Assembly (NCBI RefSeq): GCF_003946915.1
Contig: NZ_RPOC01000003.1
Coordinates: forward strand, 186,001 to 250,000
Source: Flavobacterium ustbae
GTDB lineage: Bacteria > Bacteroidota > Bacteroidia > Flavobacteriales > Flavobacteriaceae
Reading direction: 5' to 3'
Length of the DNA stretch: 64,000 bases
A program made the translations under genes and the position numbers. The notes beneath the pieces are model-generated. The model was given only the letters and a program-made list of their open reading frames with translations, was not told where the DNA came from and made no database searches. Position 1 is the stretch's first letter, and the number at the start of each line of letters is the position of its first letter. Shown here in pieces: positions 54,527-61,534 of this stretch.

Positions 54527-54818
54527 AGGTCAAGTTTAAGTTACTTCTAGAAACCTTTCCACGATTTATACTTATGCGATTATCTCTTTATATAAATTGA
54601 AGCAGTAGCTCAGCGGTAGAGCAGGTAGTTTTGAAATTATCCTTCAAGGTCAATCCAAACTTACTTCGTACACTTCTAATGTCCATGTCGTGGGTTCGAA
54701 TCCCATCTGCTTCACTAAAACGAAGGTCAAGATTAACTTACTTCTTTCGCGGTCGCCCGCTCCATTTTAGTTAGTTAGTCCATTACCTTCAAATTTCAGG
54801 TCAAGTGTTTCTTACTTC
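54527..54818 (+). repeat. Four copies of a 21-nt motif AGGTCAA-N7-TTACTTC
   Basis: Exact 21-nt copies at 54527-54547, 54647-54667, 54724-54744 and 54798-54818. The flanks (AGGTCAA and TTACTTC) are identical in all four and the centre varies. The second lies inside the tRNA-like RNA. Local pairings put the motifs in hairpins: copy 3 inside ACTAAAA/TTTTAGT (54714-54720 with 54765-54771) and copy 4 inside TACCT/AGGTA (54784-54788 with 54830-54834). Spacings are 120, 77 and 74 nt. Confidence 0.85.
54599..54714 (+). ncRNA. tRNA-like RNA with enlarged central region
   Basis: Acceptor stem GAAGCAG (54599-54605) and CTGCTTC (54707-54713) pair over 7 bp, with discriminator A and no encoded CCA. D arm GCTC-AGCGGTA-GAGC (54608-54622). 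T arm GTGGG-TTCGAAT-CCCAT (54690-54706), with the invariant TTCGAAT loop. Between them are 67 nt where a normal tRNA has about 27; this includes one 21-nt motif (54647-54667) and a TTGAA-ATTATCC-TTCAA hairpin. The total is 116 nt, so it cannot be an ordinary tRNA. It might be an intron-like or mimic RNA. Transcription is likely from the dyad promoters upstream, as part of the leader of the RING/TerD gene. Confidence 0.75.
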
Positions 54819-54879
54819 AAAACTCTTTTAGGTAGAAATCAGAAACGCAATTATCTAAATTTTAAAAATTAAAAAAAAA

Positions 54880-57120
54880 ATGAAAACACAAGAATTATTA
54901 AAAATCAGTTTACGTCAAAATGCCATTTTCATTCCGTCAGAAATGATTGTGAATGATAGCAAAAATTTATCAGGAACAACTTCGGTTTTAGCGGCTAATG
55001 TTGCAAAATTGGGATTTACGTTTTCTGAATCGTTATTGCAGGCGCTAAATAATGTAAACCCAAAATATAAAATTGAAGTTTTAGAAGTCTTAAGAGAAGT
55101 TTTAGGAACGGATAAAAACTGGACACCATTGGTTAAAGAATGGAATGTGCCAACGGGTGAATCTATTTTAGATCATATTTTGACTTTTTTTGGAAATACT
55201 TTTAGAATGACTGGCGGAACAGTTTTGCAATGCGGACATATAATTCCAGATAATACTTTTCCTTTAGAAAGATACAACGGCTGTCCGTTCTGTGGAACTC
55301 CGTTTGAATTCGGTAAACTGGAAAATATCGGTCAAGGAAGTAAACTAAAAGTGTTGGAATTATGGAAGGAGAAAGACTTAAATGATTTCTATATTTCCTT
55401 ATTGCAATCCAAAACCGCTTTAGACGCAACTCAGGTTGATAGTTTAAAAATAACAATGAAATATTTGGCTTTGCCGAAAACTGAAATTGCCATGAAGGAA
55501 ACTTTAATGCTGGTAATCGATCTGCTGATTGAAAACGGCAACGAAGATTTAGCATCTCAGTTTTTGAAAACTCCAACAGATATCTTACGTTATTTGTGGT
55601 ATAAAAACACGGGCTTATTGCAGATTATCGAACCAAAAACGATTATTAAAAGAGCGTCTAAAAACAATCAGCATTTTTACAATGTTTTGGATACAAGCGC
55701 GCAAGCGAAAATTGCATCTCAAAAAGATTTGAAACTTAAATATTCTCGAAAAGAATGTTTGATGGTGGCAAATTGGTTAAACAACATGCAAATGGATGTG
55801 GAAACGATGTGCGAAATCATGCATCCGAAACGCGGAATGTGGGTTCGTTTTATCCGTGCTTTGCGTTTGGCAGAATACAGCAAAAGAAAAGGATTTGAGA
55901 AATTGAATTTTTTAATGGATGTATTCTACAACCAAGTGTACGATGTTTGGCAAAGCAAAGTGAATTCGTCAAGATTAAAATTTGATGCCGATAAGACTTT
56001 TGCTTTATTGAAACAGCGCCCAGGATTATTTGCACGTTCGTTATTTTCGAATATGCTTTGGTTTGGAGCTGATGAAACAATTAAGCATTTTGAAGAAGTG
56101 ATCGATAAAGTTCCAGCAAGATTAGTGTTTACTTTAAATATGTATGCACAAAATTACTTTGATGTAAACATGCAGCGAAGTGTGAAACCTTTGGGCGGAA
56201 CAAACAAACGTATTGCATCAAATCAATTGTTGAAGTTGTACGATGATGCGCAGTTGGCAACAATGAAAAATCAAATAGAAGAATTGACTATTTTGGCTAT
56301 GAAAAAACGATTTGCGTCGGTTTCAAACCCAAATAAAACGATTTATATCGATCCACAATTGTACAATATGCCAGTTTCAATTGGCGATAGAAGTGAGACT
56401 GTTCAGGATTTGCCAGTTGCTTTAATGGGAACACGTTTTCCAGTTGAAGGAAACGAAGTGCGATTGTTTATGCAATGGGGTGCAGCTTTGTCTGCACAAC
56501 ATTTAGATATGGATTTGAGCTGTCATATCGCTTACGAAGACCGTTCAGATATTTGCTCTTTCAGCCGATTGACGACTACAGGTTGTCAGCATAGCGGTGA
56601 TATCAGAAGTATTCCGAATAAAATTGGAACAGCTGAATACATTAATATCAACATCGACGAATTAACGAAAGCGAAGGCAAAATTTGTAACTTTTACTTGT
56701 AATGCGTACAGCAACGGAAGTATCACACCAAATTTGGTCGTAGGTTGGATGAATAGCAAATATCCGATGAAAATCTCGGAGCGAACAGGTGTTGCGTACG
56801 ATCCGTCGTGTGTAGATCATCAAGTTCGTGTAACGCAGAATGTTGCCAAAGGTTTGGTGTTTGGAGTGTTGGATGTAGCCAAAAGAGAAATCGTTTGGTT
56901 AGAGATGACTTTCGGAGGTCAGGTCGTAGGTGGTTTGGATTTCAAAGGAGTTCAGGCGTTATTGGCAAAATTGAACAGCAAATTGAATATTGGTAATTTA
57001 TTAGAACTTAAAGCGGAAGCTCAAGGTTTAACAATTATCGATACCGAAAATGCTGATGAGGTGTATAATGCGCAATGGGCAATGAATGATGCTCTTGTTA
57101 CACAGTTATTAATAGATTAA
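54880..57120 (+). CDS. RING/treble-clef and TerD-like domain protein (MXAN_6230/SCO0854-like)
   Basis: 746 residues. A RING-like zinc segment near residues 112-140 has CGHIIPDNTFPLERYNGCPF followed by Cys-Gly. A long helical middle (about 150-490) follows. The C-terminal part (about 535-680) has a TerD-like pattern: GTRFPVEGNEVRLFMQWGAA, then MDLSCHIAYED, QHSGDIRS and GTAEYININIDEL. This order recalls the MXAN_6230/SCO0854 RING-domain family; I recognise it by motif, not by search. Stress proteins with TerD domains bind Ca2+. It follows the structured RNA region directly, and rtcB comes next, so an RNA-repair or RNA-stress role is inferred. Confidence 0.7.
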   Translation: MKTQELLKISLRQNAIFIPSEMIVNDSKNLSGTTSVLAANVAKLGFTFSESLLQALNNVNPKYKIEVLEVLREVLGTDKNWTPLVKEWNVPTGESILDHILTFFGNTFRMTGGTVLQCGHIIPDNTFPLERYNGCPFCGTPFEFGKLENIGQGSKLKVLELWKEKDLNDFYISLLQSKTALDATQVDSLKITMKYLALPKTEIAMKETLMLVIDLLIENGNEDLASQFLKTPTDILRYLWYKNTGLLQIIEPKTIIKRASKNNQHFYNVLDTSAQAKIASQKDLKLKYSRKECLMVANWLNNMQMDVETMCEIMHPKRGMWVRFIRALRLAEYSKRKGFEKLNFLMDVFYNQVYDVWQSKVNSSRLKFDADKTFALLKQRPGLFARSLFSNMLWFGADETIKHFEEVIDKVPARLVFTLNMYAQNYFDVNMQRSVKPLGGTNKRIASNQLLKLYDDAQLATMKNQIEELTILAMKKRFASVSNPNKTIYIDPQLYNMPVSIGDRSETVQDLPVALMGTRFPVEGNEVRLFMQWGAALSAQHLDMDLSCHIAYEDRSDICSFSRLTTTGCQHSGDIRSIPNKIGTAEYININIDELTKAKAKFVTFTCNAYSNGSITPNLVVGWMNSKYPMKISERTGVAYDPSCVDHQVRVTQNVAKGLVFGVLDVAKREIVWLEMTFGGQVVGGLDFKGVQALLAKLNSKLNIGNLLELKAEAQGLTIIDTENADEVYNAQWAMNDALVTQLLID

Positions 57121-57159
57121 TTTAGAAGTGACAAAGGGACATAGTTGCAAAGTGCCAAA

Positions 57160-57490
57160 GGTTTTGTAGAGGCGCACTGCTGTGCGTCTCCTGCAAAGTG
57201 AGGTGAAATTTAATCTCGCAATCCCGATAGCTATCGGGAGCAAAGGCGCAAAGTTTTTCTCTCGCAGATTTAGCAGATTAAACAGATTTTTTAATCATTT
57301 TAATCCTTTAATGTGTGGCAAAAAATTAGTGGAATTGTAGGATTTCGCAAAAGGCGTAAAGTTTTCTCTCGCAGATTTAGCAGATTAAACAGATTTTAAA
57401 AATCATTTTAATCCTTCTAATCTGTGGCAAAAAAAAATTAGCGAAAATTTGTGCAATTTGTGGCAAAAAACTTTGCGAGAAATAAATAAT
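57160..57490. repeat. Palindromic CGCAAAG/GCAGAT repeat, copy 3, with partial internal duplication
   Basis: The 449-bp gap before rtcB. GAGGCGCACTGCTGTGCGTCTC (quoted in part: GGCGCACTGCTGTGCGTC) at 57171-57190, then TCTCGCAGATTTAGCAGATT twice (57259 and 57367), and CAATTTGTGGCAAAAAAC. It shares words with copies 1, 2 and 4. Confidence 0.75.
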
Positions 57491-57513
57491 CTACGCAAAA
57501 TAACTGCGCAGCA
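57491..57513. promoter_or_regulatory. Dyad site C upstream of rtcB
   Basis: CTACGCA-N7-TGCGCAG, sharing the core CGCAAAATAACTGCGCAG with site B, 57 bp before the rtcB ATG. Two mismatches in the stem. No good TAGTTTTG follows, so promoter strength is uncertain. The shared site suggests co-regulation with the RNA/RING-TerD unit. Confidence 0.6.
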
Positions 57514-57569
57514 GTAAAAGACCTTTGGTACTATGAAACTTTGACCCTTTGTCACTAAAAAAGAAAACA

Positions 57570-58991
57570 ATGAATACACAAATAAACGGTACAGATATAT
57601 TAGAATTAGGATTTCCTGAAGGAAAAATAATTGGGATTGCCTTAAAAATAAACAGCAAAAGAAACGGATTTACTCGAGAAGAAATGATCGAGAATTATAA
57701 AAACGTCTTAGAAACTCCAGAAAATTATATAGACGATAAAGTATTTAGCAAACTCGCTGTGGCTTTAATCGAAAAATCGAATGAAAAACCAGAAGATTTT
57801 ATTGCTTTAAACCAAAATCCAAATGCGTATTCTGCTTACGGATTGGATCATATCGAAGACGGCGCCAGAAAACAAATGGAAATCGCCATGAAACTTCCTG
57901 TTACCGTTGCGGGCGCTTTAATGCCAGACGCTCACCAAGGTTACGGATTACCGATAGGCGGCGTTTTAGCCACTAAAAATGCTATTATTCCGTATGGCGT
58001 TGGGGTTGATATTGGGTGTAGAATGGCTTTGTCGGTTTACGATATTCCAGAAGATTTTTACTTTGAAAACGAAGCTAAATTTAAAAAAGAATTAATTGCC
58101 AATTCTATTTTTGGAGCCGGTCATGGATTTCACGGTCAGTACAAATCAGATCATGCGGTTTTGGAGAACGAGACTTTTAATATGAATCCGTTTGTGAAGA
58201 ACTTGAAAGATAAAGCCTGGTCGCAATTAGGATCTTCGGGTGGTGGAAACCATTTCGTTGAATTCGGAATCATGGAATTTGCGAAAGACGATGCCGTTTT
58301 GAATATTCCAAAAGGTAAATATGTGGCTTTGTTAACGCATTCTGGTTCACGCGGAATGGGCGCAACGATTGCGGGGCATTATACTAAAATTGCCAAAGAC
58401 GAATGTAAACTTCCAGAAGTGGCGAGAAATTTGGCTTATTTGGATATGAACTCACAATTGGGTCAGGAATATTGGATGGCGATGAATCTGGCGGGCGATT
58501 ACGCTTCGGCTTGTCACGAGATTATCCATAACAAAATGGAACGTGCGTTGGGAGCGACAATCTTAGCCAAAGTAGAAAACCACCATAATTTTGCCTGGAA
58601 AGAAATCTGGAACGACGAAGAAGTGATCGTACATAGAAAGGGAGCCACTCCAGCCGGAAAAGGTGTTATGGGAATCATTCCGGGAAGTATGACCGCACCG
58701 GGATTTTTGGTGAGAGGAAAAGGCGAGGAGAACGCCATTAATTCTGCTTCGCATGGAGCAGGAAGACAAATGAGCAGAACTCAGGCGATTAAAAACATTA
58801 CACAAACCGAAATGAAATCGATTCTGAAAGATCATGGTGTTACCTTAATAGGCGCTGGTCTTGACGAAGCTCCAATGGCGTATAAAGATATCAACATGGT
58901 CATGGAAGCCCAACAGGATTTAGTTGATGTTGTCGCCAAGTTTACGCCAAAATTAGTGAGAATGGCAGATGATGGAAGCCGTGAGGATTAG
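57570..58991 (+). CDS. rtcB: RtcB-family RNA ligase
   Basis: 473 residues from the ATG at 57570; the frame opens at a TTG 21 nt earlier, which I do not use. Active-site motifs are intact: DAHQGYGLPIGGVLA near 118, VGVDIGCRMAL near 143 (metal Cys), GSSGGGNHFVEFG near 222 (metal His), LTHSGSRGMG near 255, and SASHGAGRQMSR near 390 (His that is guanylylated). RtcB joins RNA 2',3'-cyclic phosphate or 3'-phosphate ends to 5'-OH ends, using GTP and Mn2+. No archease or RtcA gene is adjacent. It follows the RING/TerD protein and shares a dyad site with it. Confidence 0.93.
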   Translation: MNTQINGTDILELGFPEGKIIGIALKINSKRNGFTREEMIENYKNVLETPENYIDDKVFSKLAVALIEKSNEKPEDFIALNQNPNAYSAYGLDHIEDGARKQMEIAMKLPVTVAGALMPDAHQGYGLPIGGVLATKNAIIPYGVGVDIGCRMALSVYDIPEDFYFENEAKFKKELIANSIFGAGHGFHGQYKSDHAVLENETFNMNPFVKNLKDKAWSQLGSSGGGNHFVEFGIMEFAKDDAVLNIPKGKYVALLTHSGSRGMGATIAGHYTKIAKDECKLPEVARNLAYLDMNSQLGQEYWMAMNLAGDYASACHEIIHNKMERALGATILAKVENHHNFAWKEIWNDEEVIVHRKGATPAGKGVMGIIPGSMTAPGFLVRGKGEENAINSASHGAGRQMSRTQAIKNITQTEMKSILKDHGVTLIGAGLDEAPMAYKDINMVMEAQQDLVDVVAKFTPKLVRMADDGSRED

Positions 58992-59039
58992 TGGTCAGTA
59001 GTCAGTTTTTTAGTGTTCAGTCTGTTGTGATAATGTTGC

Positions 59040-59260
59040 AATGTAGAGGCGCACTGCAGTGCGTCTCACGCAAAGTGAATAAATATAAAATCACGCGAAG
59101 TCGCCAAGGCGCAAAGTTTTTCTCCCGCAGATTGAGCAGATTAAGCAAATTAAGAAAATCATTTTAATCCTTTTAATCTGTGGCAAAAAAATTAGCGAAA
59201 ATTTGTGCAATTTGTGGCAAAAAAACTTTGCGTCTCTGCGCCTTTGCGCGATTAATTAGT
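59040..59260. repeat. Palindromic CGCAAAG/GCAGAT repeat, copy 4
   Basis: GTAGAGGCGCACTGCAGTGC at 59043, CGCAAAGTTTTTCTCCCGCA, then AATCTGTGGCAAAAAAATTA and CTTTGCGTCTCTGCGCC. Part of the 646-bp gap between rtcB and the three-gene cassette. Confidence 0.75.
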
Positions 59261-59295
59261 ACAAAGTTTATTTTAAATAAGATTATATCGTACTG

Positions 59296-59400
59296 TTTGT
59301 CATCCTGACGAAGGAAGGATCTCCGCAAGAAACTCCACAACGTATGTCCAATCTTTGTCGAGCTACTCACGGAAATCCTTCCTTCGGTCGAAATGACAAA
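59296..59400. repeat. GACGAAGGA inverted repeat, copy 2
   Basis: TTTGTCATCCTGACGAAGGA at the left and TCCTTCGGTCGAAATGACAAA at the right (quoted in part: CTTCGGTCGAAATGACAAA). Related to the perfect element at 47284-47387. No gene seen in the remaining 59401-59637. Confidence 0.75.
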
Positions 59401-59637
59401 AATCCTGCTTAAACAAAAAAACGTAACGCCTTTGTGGCAAAAAAATGTTGGCTTTCAAATCAGGGGTTTGTACTTGGTTTGAAGGCTTTTTGTTTGTATA
59501 TATTTGAAAAAAATAAAATTACCGAGATTATGGAAAACCGTAAAATGACAGTAAGATTTTTATTGATATTTGTTATGAAAGATTTTAGTAGATCTGGAAA
59601 TGAAAGTTTGGTTTTATTCGCAAATTAAAAATATAAT

Positions 59638-60831
59638 ATGAGTACAGATGCTACGCCAAGTTGGTCGGGTTATATATTTCAAGGTGAAGTAGCTTTATGT
59701 AAAGCCCTTGAAGAAATTAATAAATTAACAGGTGATATTATACCACATTCTTATTGCTTAAAATTAGAAGAGGATGAGGATTTTTCTTTAACAACAAACG
59801 TTTGGGAGGCGTTTCAAGTTAAAGCGTACGGAGCACATAATTACACTAAATATTCAAAGGCATGGGATGATATGATGGCTAGATTTCCTGATAATGCTGA
59901 ACGAAATTTTCTATATCTACATAAAAGTGGCATTGAGATAAATAAATTTAAAGTAACAAAAGAAGAACCGAGACTCGCTACAAATGTACTGTGTGGATTT
60001 TATACTCTTGATAATATAACTACAAAAATTGATGATGCCATAAAAAAACTTCGTCCTGAGTTGCACAACTCTGATGTTGAGTTAAAGAGAAATTATTGTT
60101 GTTATAAAATATGCTCTGCAATAAAAGAGAGACATAGAACAAAAATTGTTAAATCTTTTTCGCTTAATGAAATACGAGAATGGATTTTAAACTCTGATTT
60201 AGCTTTTAATGAAGAAATAGCATGGATTTCAATTATAAAGAAATTTTTTAAAGTAATTAGGGAATATATTGAACAATATGATGAAAATGATGAAGAAGAA
60301 GTTAGGCTTAAAGAAAAGCTAATTAATTATTTAGAGCAAATTAATGTTTTGCCTTCTGATGATATTAAGATATTAATTAAAGATAGGATAAATGCTCATA
60401 AACTTTTGGAAAAGGATATTAAGGTAGAAAATATTATTAGTTATTTTTCTGATAATGACATTAGAGGGATAATAATTAAATGTTTTGAGAATATAGATAA
60501 AGATCCCTTATTTGCAGATTTAACTTATAAACATAATGAAAATAACTATCAGCTTAGTTTAGTTAATATTAATATTGATGAAAATTCTAGAACTCCACAT
60601 AAAAAAACTCTTTATGAATATTGTACCAATATTGAAAATAATAATTTAAACAAAATAAATACGATTGTTACTCATAGTTTAAATTTAGAAAAAGAGCAAG
60701 TAAAAGATGTTTTAAGAAATATTATGCAACCAAATTTTGAAGTAGAGAAAGGATTAGATATAACAGATAAAAGCTTTGAATTCGAATTTAAAAGCGTTGT
60801 AAATTCAATAAGAGAAATAAACAATGGATGA
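59638..60831 (+). CDS. ABC-3C-type effector candidate with REase-like N-terminus
   Basis: 397 residues. N-terminal segment has TPSWSGYIFQGEVALCKALE, then LEEDEDFSL and, some 13 residues on, EAFQVKAYG, which fits a PD-(D/E)xK nuclease core in E-x-D and QxK form. Residues 200 on are helical and charged, consistent with a partner-binding C-terminus. First of three closely spaced genes with a middle protein and a Rad50-like ATPase, the layout of ABC-three-component conflict systems. Strongly AT-rich, unlike the flanking genes, so acquisition is likely. Cleavage target unknown. Confidence 0.7.
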   Translation: MSTDATPSWSGYIFQGEVALCKALEEINKLTGDIIPHSYCLKLEEDEDFSLTTNVWEAFQVKAYGAHNYTKYSKAWDDMMARFPDNAERNFLYLHKSGIEINKFKVTKEEPRLATNVLCGFYTLDNITTKIDDAIKKLRPELHNSDVELKRNYCCYKICSAIKERHRTKIVKSFSLNEIREWILNSDLAFNEEIAWISIIKKFFKVIREYIEQYDENDEEEVRLKEKLINYLEQINVLPSDDIKILIKDRINAHKLLEKDIKVENIISYFSDNDIRGIIIKCFENIDKDPLFADLTYKHNENNYQLSLVNINIDENSRTPHKKTLYEYCTNIENNNLNKINTIVTHSLNLEKEQVKDVLRNIMQPNFEVEKGLDITDKSFEFEFKSVVNSIREINNG

Positions 60832-61534
60832 AATTATTAAAGAAATTTTGATTGAAAATAAAATGATGCTTCATGAAATTCAATATGATTATAAAACGTA
60901 CTTTACTTTTTTTGACGATGGAAAGGAAGATTATTATGTTTTATTATTTATGAGTTATGATGAGCTAAAGATTTTGAATGAAGACAGTGATTTTAAATTG
61001 GAATTTTTAGTAAATGCCGTTATTGAAGAAGATATTAGAAAAAAACATTTGAAAGAGTTTGAGGCTGTTAATTTAGATTATAATCTTTCATTTATTTTAA
61101 TTCTAAACCTTGAAGAAGAAACAGATTTAATTTTAAAAGAGTTGCATAAAATTGAAGAGAATTATCGAATCGCTAAAAAATATATATTACCATATAATAA
61201 TAATGATGTTAATAATTTAAAAGAGAAGATTAAATCAAGCAATGCAATTATTGAATTAAATAGAATTGCGATAGAGAATAGTAGTTTATTAAATAATAAA
61301 AACGAAACATGGTATAAGCTTTTAATGAGTTTATTTATAAAGATTCCTTTTCTAAACTATATTCCTTTAAATGATAATCAACAATTAAAAAATATTAAAA
61401 ATGAGATTAATTCGGAATTGAATGATTCGGAAAAGATATTTGTTGAAAATATTTTAAGTGATTTCAACCAAAATCAAGACGTAGAAGATTTTTTGTTAAA
61501 TAATAATTTGTTTGAAAATGAAACAAGAGAATAG
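60824..61534 (+). CDS. Middle component of three-gene ABC-type cassette
   Basis: 236 residues, no motif I recognise. Composition: very acidic and Leu/Asn-rich, probably alpha-helical (LKELHKIEENYRIAKKY). It overlaps the upstream gene by 8 bp and the downstream gene by 23 bp, so expression is tightly coupled. In ABC-3C systems the middle protein is short, variable and links ATPase to effector, which fits its size and place. Confidence 0.7.
   Translation: MDEIIKEILIENKMMLHEIQYDYKTYFTFFDDGKEDYYVLLFMSYDELKILNEDSDFKLEFLVNAVIEEDIRKKHLKEFEAVNLDYNLSFILILNLEEETDLILKELHKIEENYRIAKKYILPYNNNDVNNLKEKIKSSNAIIELNRIAIENSSLLNNKNETWYKLLMSLFIKIPFLNYIPLNDNQQLKNIKNEINSELNDSEKIFVENILSDFNQNQDVEDFLLNNNLFENETRE

Noticed and set aside
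54599..54714. Ordinary functional tRNA
   Set aside because: There is no normal 5-bp anticodon stem with 7-nt loop in the right place and the centre is 40 nt too long. It may still be a mimic or precursor.
54527..54818. CRISPR array
   Set aside because: Repeat ends are 7 nt plus 7-nt variable core, spacings are 120, 77 and 74 nt, and no cas genes are present. Each copy lies in a different RNA-like context.
54880..57120. TROVE/Ro60 protein next to rtcB
   Set aside because: No TROVE signature or vWA MIDAS motif is seen. The C-terminus fits TerD-like instead.
59434..59628. Open frame of 64 residues before the three-gene cassette
   Set aside because: It begins in repeat sequence, has no domain, no coherent composition and no terminator.
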